From CAZIMM01 sp964540415 (lineage in GTDB: Bacteria; Bacillota; Clostridia; Oscillospirales; Acutalibacteraceae), in NCBI GenBank assembly GCA_964540415.1, contig CAZIMM010000037.1, positions 1-18,612 of the forward strand: a DNA stretch of 18,612 nucleotides, written 5' to 3'. Both the position numbers and the translations under genes were made by a program. A model generated the notes under the pieces. It ran no database searches. It was not told the DNA's origin and worked only from the letters and a program-made list of their open reading frames with translations. This document shows, one piece after another, positions 7,778-14,431 of the stretch (its first letter is position 1; each line of letters opens with the position of its first letter).

Positions 7778-8484
7778 GATTCTGTAACCTCCAGAAATAC
7801 CTCCTCAAGACTGAGGCTGCCCTTGACCTGCTCGATTTCGCCGCAGGCAATGAGCTTGCCCTGCTTGATGATGGCAATTTTGTTGCAAAGCTTTTCGGCA
7901 ACATCCAGAACGTGGGTGGAAAAGAAGATTGCACTGCCTGTTGCGCAAAGCTCCGCCATAAGCTCCTTGAGAATGTGCGATGCCTTGGGATCAAGCCCCA
8001 CAAAGGGTTCGTCAAGCACCAGAAGCTTCGGATTGTGGGCAAATGCGGCAATCAGCGCGAGCTTCTGCTTCATGCCGTGGGAGTATGAGGAAATGAGGTC
8101 GCCGAGATTCGGCGTCAGTTCAAACAGATCACCGTATTTTTTGATTTGTGCCATTCGGGTTTCCGCCGAAATTCCGAAGATATCGCAGATAAAGTTAAGA
8201 TACTGTATGCCTGTCAGATGGTCGTACAAATCGGGGTTGTCGGGGATGTATGCAGTTATCTTTTTGCACTCTATCGGTTCTTTTGCAACCGATCTGCCGT
8301 CGATAAAGATCTCTCCGCTTTCAAAGTCCAGAGCGCCGACAACACAGCGAAGTGTTGTTGTTTTGCCTGCGCCGTTGTGGCCGATAAAGCCGTAAATGTC
8401 TCCCTTTTCAACGTGCAGCGTCAGGCTGTCCACGGCTTTTGCGCCGCCTTTGTATGTTTTGGTCAGATTTTCAATGCGAAGCAT
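7774..8484 (-). CDS. ABC transporter ATP-binding subunit (EcsA-like)
   Basis: A 236-residue ABC ATPase with all core motifs: Walker A GHNGAGKT (35-42), signature YSHGMKQ (134-140, in place of LSGGQ), Walker B LLVLDEP (154-160), the D-loop GLDP and the switch histidine H191. YSHGMKQ and the length are typical of ATPases that energise ABC-2 exporters such as EcsA. It will form a dimer with the permease encoded by the overlapping downstream gene (GTGA overlap). ATG 8484 has a strong GGAGG site (8492-8496) at 7 bases. It lies 43 bases after the lipase-like gene; I see no clear promoter in that gap. Confidence 0.93.
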   Translation of the reverse strand: MLRIENLTKTYKGGAKAVDSLTLHVEKGDIYGFIGHNGAGKTTTLRCVVGALDFESGEIFIDGRSVAKEPIECKKITAYIPDNPDLYDHLTGIQYLNFICDIFGISAETRMAQIKKYGDLFELTPNLGDLISSYSHGMKQKLALIAAFAHNPKLLVLDEPFVGLDPKASHILKELMAELCATGSAIFFSTHVLDVAEKLCNKIAIIKQGKLIACGEIEQVKGSLSLEEVFLEVTES

Positions 8485-8527
8485 GATAGCACCTCCATAA
8501 TATTAATTATTTCGGCTAACGGTTTTA

Positions 8528-10411
8528 TCAACCTGCCGCTCCCGAAAAAATTTCCTTGAACTTTTTTGCGATGATTTGCTTGAGTTTTGCCGATGCCAAT
8601 TTGCACAGCAGCTTTCTCTGTGTCGGAGACAGGAGCTCGTTTTTCCCCTCAAACGATGAAGGAACGAGATTTTTCAGCCCCGGTGCGAATTTTACGAAAG
8701 CGACGGTCACACTGTCTGATACGGTTTCGCCGGAAACGAGTTTCACGGTCGCCGTTATCTTTGCCCTTTGATTAAATGAGGCAAGGCAGCGAACCGTGCC
8801 GTCCGAAACCGTGACAAGCGGATTTGAGCTTTTCCACGATACGGACTTTAACCCTTCGCAGGAGCAGCCGAGAGTCAGTATCTGAGCGGAATACCCCGAA
8901 TAAACCGGGGTGAACACCGCCACGGGTGAGGCAAGCGGAAAGCCGTTTTCGTCTGTTATAGCAACCGCTCCGGCAAGCTCCCCTCGGTATTCATTGACTG
9001 CCGGCACAAGACTGCTGTCCGGTACCGTTTGCAGCCAGGCGATGTATGACTCCGCGCCGTGAGCGCGCATAATCTGTGAGCCGACAGATTCCTCGATTAA
9101 CGGTGACAGCTCCTCGAGTGTGAAATATTCGGCAACCTGCGGATAGCTTTCAAACACCTCCGCGAGCATCGCCTTCGCCTCGTCCGGTGAGAAAATGCCG
9201 GTTGCGAAATACAAAATGATTCTGCTGAAAACGGGATGAACAACTGAAAGAATCAGCTTGTTTATCGCCGCCCCGTAATCTATCCGCCCGGAGAGAAGCT
9301 CACCGACGGTTTTGAAAAAACCGGAGGGGGTTATCGTGCTGTTCAGGTTGTATTTCTCCCGAAGATTCTGCGGTATCAGGTCGCCCAGGTTGTATTCTTT
9401 GTTGATGAACCCGCTGATGCTGCCCTGTGAGGCGTAATTGACCATGCGTATCATGTTGCGGGTTGTTTCGGGGCCGTTTTCGTAATAATCGTATGTTGAA
9501 CCGCCGGTCAGCCTTGAAAAGCAGCTCAGCAGTTCATCGGCATAAACGCTCTTTTTTGAGCCCTCAACAACTGTCGGAAGGCTGAAGACCCTGCCGTATT
9601 TCCAGTATCCCCACTGCGGAGGAGGCGCATAGGTCACAAAATCCTCCGGGTTGACAACGTTGAAAATGTTCAGATAAAGCTCGGACTGCGTGTTGTCTCT
9701 CGTCGTAACATTCGGCGTGGCATAGGTGTATGCAAAAATATCGGACGGCTGTGCGAGCACGGCCGATTCGTCGAGCTTTGCGGCAACCAGATTTGCAACG
9801 GCTGCCCCTCTGCTGTGCCCGACAATCCAGAATTTGAAGCCGTTTCTGCGGTCAAGCTTTGAGGTGTAGCTGTCAATCAGCGTCATCACACCGTTTGCCG
9901 CGGAAAGAAAGCTCTGATGATAATCTCCGGTGCCGATGTTGAAATTCCCAAGCCACTCCTCGCCGTTTGTGCCGCCCAGACCGACGAGCACCAGCGTGTA
10001 TTCTTCGCCGTTGAGCGTCAGCTTCTTTGAACCGAGAGCGCAGCGGATGCCGTCTTCATTGTAATCGGAATTGGAATATTCTTTGGAAAAATACCGGTTT
10101 GCGAAGCCCATCCTGCCCATCGCGTCCTCTAAAGTCCACGAGGAATATGCGCAGGAGCTGAGCACGCTTGAGGTTTTGCACAGCTCGGAGTTATAACCGT
10201 AAGAGCTGCTGCCGAACCAGTCCTCGGAAAGCTTAACTGTGATGTTGCGTATCCACGCCTGCCCGGGCAACGGGTCGGTTAAGCAATAATAGACAGTATA
10301 TTCATCGGCATTTCCGGCAGCCGAAACCGAAGCGGTGCTGTCGGACAGCGGCGTAAGAAACGCCAAAGTCAGGCAGAGCGTCAGACAAATGATTTTTATG
10401 GTTTTTTTCAC
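8528..10411 (-). CDS. secreted lipase-like alpha/beta hydrolase with a C-terminal Ig-like domain
   Basis: A 627-residue protein with a Sec signal peptide: MKKTIK, a hydrophobic core (7-20) and a likely cleavage after SVSA (about 28-31). The hydrolase part resembles class 3 lipases of Clostridia. It has the nucleophile elbow GHSRG with Ser200, preceded by FKFWIV and followed by AAVANL, then YTYATPN (228-234) and NVVNPEDFVTY (251-261), where D257 is the likely acid. A histidine in RAHGAESYIAWL (448-459) could complete the triad; that assignment is inferred. Residues about 495-575 look like a bacterial Ig-like (Big_2-type) fold, with SVSWKSSNPLVTVSDG. The tail is lysine-rich and has no LPxTG sorting signal. 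The start is GTG 10411 with a weak GGCGGTG site, 22 bases after the chrA-like gene. An ester or lipid substrate is likely but not identified. Confidence 0.85.
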   Translation of the reverse strand: MKKTIKIICLTLCLTLAFLTPLSDSTASVSAAGNADEYTVYYCLTDPLPGQAWIRNITVKLSEDWFGSSSYGYNSELCKTSSVLSSCAYSSWTLEDAMGRMGFANRYFSKEYSNSDYNEDGIRCALGSKKLTLNGEEYTLVLVGLGGTNGEEWLGNFNIGTGDYHQSFLSAANGVMTLIDSYTSKLDRRNGFKFWIVGHSRGAAVANLVAAKLDESAVLAQPSDIFAYTYATPNVTTRDNTQSELYLNIFNVVNPEDFVTYAPPPQWGYWKYGRVFSLPTVVEGSKKSVYADELLSCFSRLTGGSTYDYYENGPETTRNMIRMVNYASQGSISGFINKEYNLGDLIPQNLREKYNLNSTITPSGFFKTVGELLSGRIDYGAAINKLILSVVHPVFSRIILYFATGIFSPDEAKAMLAEVFESYPQVAEYFTLEELSPLIEESVGSQIMRAHGAESYIAWLQTVPDSSLVPAVNEYRGELAGAVAITDENGFPLASPVAVFTPVYSGYSAQILTLGCSCEGLKSVSWKSSNPLVTVSDGTVRCLASFNQRAKITATVKLVSGETVSDSVTVAFVKFAPGLKNLVPSSFEGKNELLSPTQRKLLCKLASAKLKQIIAKKFKEIFSGAAG

Positions 10412-10433
10412 AACGCATACACCGCCGCGGTAT

Positions 10434-11003
10434 TTATTTGTCCTTTTCGGTTTTGCCGCTGCCGTTATCAGGAATTTCGCGTGAAATCAGAAGACCCGCC
10501 GCCGCCGCGCCTATGACAGCAAAAACCGGGTTCAGCCCGACCGCCGCCACAAGCACGAACGAGCAGATCGCAACAATGATCTGCCACGGCTTTTTGAAAT
10601 TGCTCTTTGCAAGCTTGACAATCGCCGCGAGGATGAGCGCCGCAACCGCCGCTCTGATTCCGATGAATGCGTGCTGAACCGCGGGCAGATGCGAAAACCT
10701 GCTGAGAACCGTCGCCACCGCGACAATGATAATCAGTGACGGCAGAACAACACCGGCAGTTGCCATAATTGCTCCGGGAATCTTCGCACGTTTGTATCCG
10801 ACAAAGGTTGCCGTGTTGACTGCGATTACACCGGGTGTACACTGACTCACGGCATAATAGTTGAGTAGCTCCTCGCGTGTTACCCACTCTCTGTGTTCAA
10901 TCAGTTCCCTTTCAAGCATTGGGAGCATTGCCAGGCCGCCGCCGAAGGTCAGAACACCGATTTTCATGAAGGAAATGACGAGTCTAAACAGTTCTTTTAT
11001 CAT
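10434..11003 (-). CDS. short-chain (single-domain) chromate transporter homologue, ChrA/CHR family
   Basis: This 189-residue membrane protein is one CHR domain. It shows the motif FGGGLAMLPMLERELI (20-35), then WVT, and QCTPGVIAVNTATFVGY (54-70), followed by about four hydrophobic segments and a charged C-terminal tail. Full-length ChrA proteins carry two such domains. Short ones are usually encoded as adjacent pairs that work together with opposite topology. No second copy is next to this one: ilvD is on one side and the lipase-like gene on the other. The ATG at 11003 overlaps the ilvD stop in an ATGA, and GGAG inside ilvD serves as its ribosome binding site, so it is coupled to ilvD. Characterised members export chromate, but the natural substrate in anaerobes may differ. 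Confidence 0.9.
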   Translation of the reverse strand: MIKELFRLVISFMKIGVLTFGGGLAMLPMLERELIEHREWVTREELLNYYAVSQCTPGVIAVNTATFVGYKRAKIPGAIMATAGVVLPSLIIIVAVATVLSRFSHLPAVQHAFIGIRAAVAALILAAIVKLAKSNFKKPWQIIVAICSFVLVAAVGLNPVFAVIGAAAAGLLISREIPDNGSGKTEKDK

Positions 11004-12658
11004 TCAAGCACAGCTCCGGTGGTTCCGGATGTTACGAGCTTTGCGTAGCGTGCAAGATAGCCGGTTGTGATGCGCGGCTCACGGGGCTTCCACTCTGCGC
11101 GGCGCTTTTGCAGCTCATCATCCGAAACGAGAACATTTATGGAATTTGAGTTGATGTCGATGGAAATCTGGTCGCCTTCCTCAACAAGGGCTATCGGACC
11201 GCCGACAGCGGCCTCGGGTGAAACGTGGCCGATTGCCGCGCCCCTTGTCGCTCCCGAAAATCTGCCGTCGGTGATGAGCGCGACGCTGTTGCCAAGGCCG
11301 CTGCCCATGATGGCGGAGGTCGGGTTGAGCATTTCCCTCATTCCGGGTCCGCCCTTCGGGCCCTCATATCTGATGACGACAACCTCTCCTGGGTTGATTT
11401 TGCCGTCGTAAATCGTGTTGAGAGCATCCTCCTCACAGTCAAACACCCTCGCCTTGCCGGTGTGGCACATCATTTCTGGTGCGACGGCGGAGCGCTTGAC
11501 CACGCTGCCTTCAGGTGCGAGATTGCCTCTGAGAACGGCTATGCCGCCCGTTTTGCTGAACGGATTGTCAACTGTGCGGATGACGTCGGTGTTGAGGATT
11601 TCCCTGCCCTCAATGTTTTCGGCAACCGTCTTGCCGGTGCAGGTCATGAGATTTGTGCTCAGCAGTCCGAGCTTTGCAATCTCGTGCATAACTGCCGGGA
11701 TGCCGCCCGCCTCGTTGAGCTCCTCAATGGGCTGGTCGCCCGCGGGAACAAGGTGGCAGAGGTTCGGAGTTTTGTCGGAAATTGAGTTTGCAAGTGAAAG
11801 GTCAAGCGTGAAGCCGCACTCGTGGGCGATTGCCGGCAGGTGAAGCATGCTGTTTGTGCTGCAGCCGAGAGCCATGTCGATTGTCAGCGCGTTGAGAAAC
11901 GCTTCCTCAACCATGATGTCGCGCGGCTTGATGTCTTTTTTGACAAGCTCGACAATCTGCATGCCCGCTTTTTTCGCAAGGCGAAGCCTCTCGGAATAAA
12001 CCGCGGGAATCGTACCGTTCCCGGGCAGACCCATTCCGAGCACCTCGGTCAGGCAGTTCATGCTGTTCGCGGTGTACATTCCGGCACAGGAGCCGCAGGT
12101 CGGGCAGGATTTCTGCTCGTATGCGCAGAGCTGCTCATCGTCGATTTTCCCGGTGCGGTATTCACTCACTGCCTCGGATATCGTGGAGAAGGTGAGCTTC
12201 TTTTTTTGCATTCTGCCGGCGAGCATAGGACCGCCGCTGATGAAGATTGACGGGATGTTCGTCCTCGCTGCTGCCATGAGCAGGCCGGGAACGTTTTTGT
12301 CGCAGTTGGGCACCATGACAAGGCCGTCAAATGGATGGGCGGTTGCCATCGCCTCGGTGGAGTCCGCAATCAGTTCCCTTGTGACGAGTGAATATTTCAT
12401 GCCCTCGTGACCCATGGCAATGCCGTCGCAAACAGCAATAGCCGGAAAAACAATTGGCACGCCGCCCGCCATTGCAACGCCCTGCTTGACGGATTCAACG
12501 ATTTTGTCAAGATTCATGTGGCCGGGAACAATGTCGTTCTTCGAGCTGACAATGCCGATGATGGGCTTGCCCATATCCTCCTGCGTGAGACCCAGAGCAT
12601 ACAGCAGTGCGCGCTGCGGCGCTGCGTTTATTCCTTTGGTGATTATGTCGCTTCTCAA
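11000..12658 (-). CDS. ilvD: dihydroxy-acid dehydratase
   Basis: IlvD removes water from 2,3-dihydroxy acids to give the 2-keto acids for valine, isoleucine and leucine. The 552 residues are family length. Cluster cysteines are visible in PNCDKNVPG (C119) and CPTCGSC (185-191). The position that holds a third cysteine in [2Fe-2S] enzymes reads VPGH here (44-47). A glycine there marks the [4Fe-4S], oxygen-labile type, as in E. coli. The start is TTG 12658: the protein then begins MRSDIITKG as the family does, and an AAAGAAGGA site (12666-12674) ends 7 bases upstream. It is the first gene after a strong divergent promoter and overlaps the next gene by 4 bases. No other ilv or leu genes are adjacent. 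Confidence 0.97.
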   Translation of the reverse strand: MRSDIITKGINAAPQRALLYALGLTQEDMGKPIIGIVSSKNDIVPGHMNLDKIVESVKQGVAMAGGVPIVFPAIAVCDGIAMGHEGMKYSLVTRELIADSTEAMATAHPFDGLVMVPNCDKNVPGLLMAAARTNIPSIFISGGPMLAGRMQKKKLTFSTISEAVSEYRTGKIDDEQLCAYEQKSCPTCGSCAGMYTANSMNCLTEVLGMGLPGNGTIPAVYSERLRLAKKAGMQIVELVKKDIKPRDIMVEEAFLNALTIDMALGCSTNSMLHLPAIAHECGFTLDLSLANSISDKTPNLCHLVPAGDQPIEELNEAGGIPAVMHEIAKLGLLSTNLMTCTGKTVAENIEGREILNTDVIRTVDNPFSKTGGIAVLRGNLAPEGSVVKRSAVAPEMMCHTGKARVFDCEEDALNTIYDGKINPGEVVVIRYEGPKGGPGMREMLNPTSAIMGSGLGNSVALITDGRFSGATRGAAIGHVSPEAAVGGPIALVEEGDQISIDINSNSINVLVSDDELQKRRAEWKPREPRITTGYLARYAKLVTSGTTGAVLE

Positions 12659-12665
12659 TTTGTAT

Positions 12666-12674
12666 TCCTTCTTT
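12666..12674 (-). promoter_or_regulatory. ribosome binding site supporting the TTG start of ilvD
   Basis: AAAGAAGGA on the minus strand ends 7 bases before TTG 12658. No ATG or GTG in the right frame lies near, so this site decides the start. Confidence 0.75.
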
Positions 12675-12691
12675 CAAAACATAAAAGGTAG

Positions 12692-12717
12692 CATTATAAC
12701 AGATAACATTATAGCAG
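12692..12717. repeat. two direct copies of an 11-base element carrying the ilvD -10 boxes
   Basis: On the plus strand, CATTATAACAG (12692-12702) and CATTATAGCAG (12707-12717) differ at one base and are 15 bases apart. Read on the minus strand each contains TATAATG. They may be tandem -10 boxes, a binding site for a regulator, or a short slippage duplication. Confidence 0.6.
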
Positions 12718-12735
12718 AAAAAATCCCTAAGTCAA
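12708..12735 (-). promoter_or_regulatory. strong sigma-A-type promoter for ilvD and the genes after it
   Basis: On the minus strand, TTGACT (12730-12735), a 16-base spacer and a perfect TATAAT (12708-12713) are present. The -10 box is preceded by TGC, so it is an extended -10. Transcription would begin near 12701, giving a leader of about 43 bases, too short for a T-box or a peptide attenuator. A second TATAAT lies 15 bases downstream (12693-12698). Confidence 0.8.
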
Positions 12736-12760
12736 GGAAAAAAAGTTTATATTAAAGTGA

Positions 12761-12789
12761 TTGACATTAAGATGATTTTGTGCGAAAAT
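12761..12789 (+). promoter_or_regulatory. promoter for the tsaB-ftsH operon
   Basis: TTGACA (12761-12766) is a perfect -35 box. After a 17-base spacer comes GAAAAT (12784-12789), 4 of 6 to consensus, preceded by TGC as an extended -10. Transcription would start near 12796, about 24 bases before the tsaB ATG. The -35 box stands back-to-back with that of ilvD, 25 bases away. Confidence 0.65.
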
Positions 12790-12819
12790 AGGCTGTGTTT
12801 GTATTTTGGAGTTGACATT

Positions 12820-13521
12820 ATGAAAATCCTTGCACTTGAATCTTCTGCGGTTTGCGTGAGCGCGGCAATAATGCTTGACGGCGCGCTTGTCGGCGAGTTC
12901 TTTGCCGAAAGTGCGCTGACCCACAGCAGAACGCTCCTGCCCGCCGCCGAATGTGTGCTGAAAAACACCGAAACGTCCGTGGAGAGCATTGACGCTTTCG
13001 CCGTGTCCTGCGGGCCGGGTTCATTCACCGGAGTACGCATAGGCGTCGCCGCTGTCAAGGGCATGGCTTTTGCCGCGGGCAAGCCCTGCTTTGCGGTGTC
13101 AACGCTTGAAGCAATGGCATGGAATCTTGCAGACCTCCGCTGCACGGCGCTTTGCGCAATGGACGCGCGCCGCAGCCAGGTTTACGCTGCGTGCTTTTCA
13201 TGCGGGAACGGCAAAATCGAACGCTTAACGCCGGACAGCGCTCTGCCCGTCAGCGAGACGCAGACTCTCCTCGCAAACGCGCACGGCCCCGTTTTCATCG
13301 TCGGGGACGGCGCTCAGCTGTGCTTTGAATACCTTCGGGAAAGGCTTGACGGAATATCTCTCGCCCCCGCAGGACTGCGTTCTCAGCGCGCCTCCGGAGT
13401 TGCAAGAGCGGCGTTCGCAATGCCGCCGGAAAGCGCCGTCGGAGCGGATGAGCTTGCAGTGTCATACCTGCGCCTGTCTCAGGCGGAGCGCGAACTGAAA
13501 GAGAGAAAAATCAGACAGTAA
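12820..13521 (+). CDS. tsaB: tRNA threonylcarbamoyladenosine (t6A) biosynthesis protein TsaB
   Basis: TsaB is the inactive, ASKHA-fold partner that holds TsaD and TsaE together in the complex that puts threonylcarbamoyl on A37 of ANN-decoding tRNAs. The 233-residue protein starts MKILALESS, the usual family opening, and has THSRTLLP (34-41) and CGPGSFTGVRIG (64-75), then VSTLEAMA (93-100). I start it at ATG 12820 because GGAG (12808-12811) lies 8 bases upstream. An in-frame ATG at 12757 would add 21 atypical residues and lies before the promoter. The common partner genes tsaE, rimI and tsaD are not adjacent here. rpiB follows after 20 bases. Confidence 0.95.
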   Translation: MKILALESSAVCVSAAIMLDGALVGEFFAESALTHSRTLLPAAECVLKNTETSVESIDAFAVSCGPGSFTGVRIGVAAVKGMAFAAGKPCFAVSTLEAMAWNLADLRCTALCAMDARRSQVYAACFSCGNGKIERLTPDSALPVSETQTLLANAHGPVFIVGDGAQLCFEYLRERLDGISLAPAGLRSQRASGVARAAFAMPPESAVGADELAVSYLRLSQAERELKERKIRQ

Positions 13522-13541
13522 TAACCGAAAGGATGTTGAAT

Positions 13542-13979
13542 ATGATAGCCCTGGGCGCAGACCACGGCGGCTTCGAGCTGAAGGAAGCCATCAAAAAGCA
13601 CCTTGAAGAAAATAACATTGAATACCGTGACTACGGAACCTTTACACCGGAATCGGTTGACTATGCCGGCATTGCACTGAAAACGTGCACCGGAATCAAA
13701 AACGGAGAGTGCTCACTCGGCATCCTCTGCTGCGGCACCGGTGTGGGAATATCCATTGCGGCGAACAAAATCAAGGGAATCCGCGCCGCGTGCTGCTCCG
13801 ACACCTTTTCCGCAAAATACACCCGCCTGCACAACGACGCAAACGTGCTGTGCATGGGCGGCAGAGTCGTTGGAGCGGGTCTTGCCTTCGAGCTTGTTGA
13901 TGTGTTTTTGAGCACCGGCTTCGAGGGCGGACGGCATCAGCGCAGAATCGACCAGATAACAGAGCTTGAGAAAGGATGA
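13542..13979 (+). CDS. rpiB: ribose-5-phosphate isomerase B
   Basis: RpiB interconverts ribose 5-phosphate and ribulose 5-phosphate in the non-oxidative pentose phosphate pathway; the RpiB/LacAB family also includes allose and galactose 6-phosphate isomerases. The 145-residue length is typical. Residues seen are GADHGG (5-10), the active-site CCGTGVG with C64 as likely base (63-69), H97 in RLHNDANVL (95-103), and GGRHQRRI (129-136) for phosphate binding. Of two in-frame ATGs, that at 13542 is chosen: AAAGGA (13528-13533) lies 8 bases before it, while the one at 13533 overlaps this site. The stop is 7 bases before rplI. HNDANVL supports RpiB over the sugar-specific relatives. Confidence 0.94.
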   Translation: MIALGADHGGFELKEAIKKHLEENNIEYRDYGTFTPESVDYAGIALKTCTGIKNGECSLGILCCGTGVGISIAANKIKGIRAACCSDTFSAKYTRLHNDANVLCMGGRVVGAGLAFELVDVFLSTGFEGGRHQRRIDQITELEKG

Positions 13980-13986
13980 CCTCACA

Positions 13987-14430
13987 ATGAAAGTATTGCT
14001 TAAACAGGATGTTAAGAATCTCGGCAAAAAGGGAGAGGTGGTCAACACCTCCGACGGTTATGCGAGAAATTACCTTTTCCCGAAGGGCCTTGCCGGAGAG
14101 GCGAACGCACAGGTTATGGCAGAGCTGAAATCGAAGGAGGCCGCCGAAAAACGCCGCATCGAGCTTGAAAAGGCCGCCGCCGTTGAGTCGGCTCGCGAGC
14201 TTTCGGGCAAAACCATCAAAATCAAAGCAAACGCCGGACAGGGGGGCAAGCTTTTCGGCTCTGTCACACCCAAGGAGGTCGCAGCGGCAATCCAGGAGCA
14301 GTTCGGCATTGAGGCCGACAAGCGCAAGATTACCATGGAGGACATCAAGGCATACGGCACGTTTGAGGTTGAGGTCAAGCTCAATCACGGAGTGACGGCA
14401 AATATTTACGTCTGCGTGGGCGAGGAATAA
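13987..14430 (+). CDS. rplI: 50S ribosomal protein bL9
   Basis: bL9 binds 23S rRNA near the L1 stalk and helps keep reading frame and ribosome spacing. The 147 residues are standard. The N-terminal RNA-binding domain reads MKVLLKQDVKNLGKKGEVV and then SDGYARNYLFPKGLA. A long charged linker helix follows (about 41-75), then the C-terminal domain with GKLFGSVTPKEVAAAI (about 86-101). ATG 13987 is supported by AAAGGA (13971-13976) and by the family's N-terminus; the frame is open 21 bases further upstream, which would add RKDDLT-type residues not seen in bL9. The stop is one base before the dnaB ATG, a conserved rplI-dnaB pairing. Confidence 0.97.
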   Translation: MKVLLKQDVKNLGKKGEVVNTSDGYARNYLFPKGLAGEANAQVMAELKSKEAAEKRRIELEKAAAVESARELSGKTIKIKANAGQGGKLFGSVTPKEVAAAIQEQFGIEADKRKITMEDIKAYGTFEVEVKLNHGVTANIYVCVGEE

Positions 14431-14431
14431 T

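Noticed and set aside
8485..8527. Promoter or terminator between the lipase-like gene and the ABC ATPase gene
   Set aside because: TTGATA and TAATAT can be picked out, but the spacing is wrong and the second box runs into the ribosome binding site. There is no stable hairpin with a T run.
12659..12707. T-box or branched-chain leader-peptide attenuator before ilvD
   Set aside because: The expected transcript leader is only about 43 bases, with no terminator hairpin, no specifier region and no run of Leu, Val or Ile codons.
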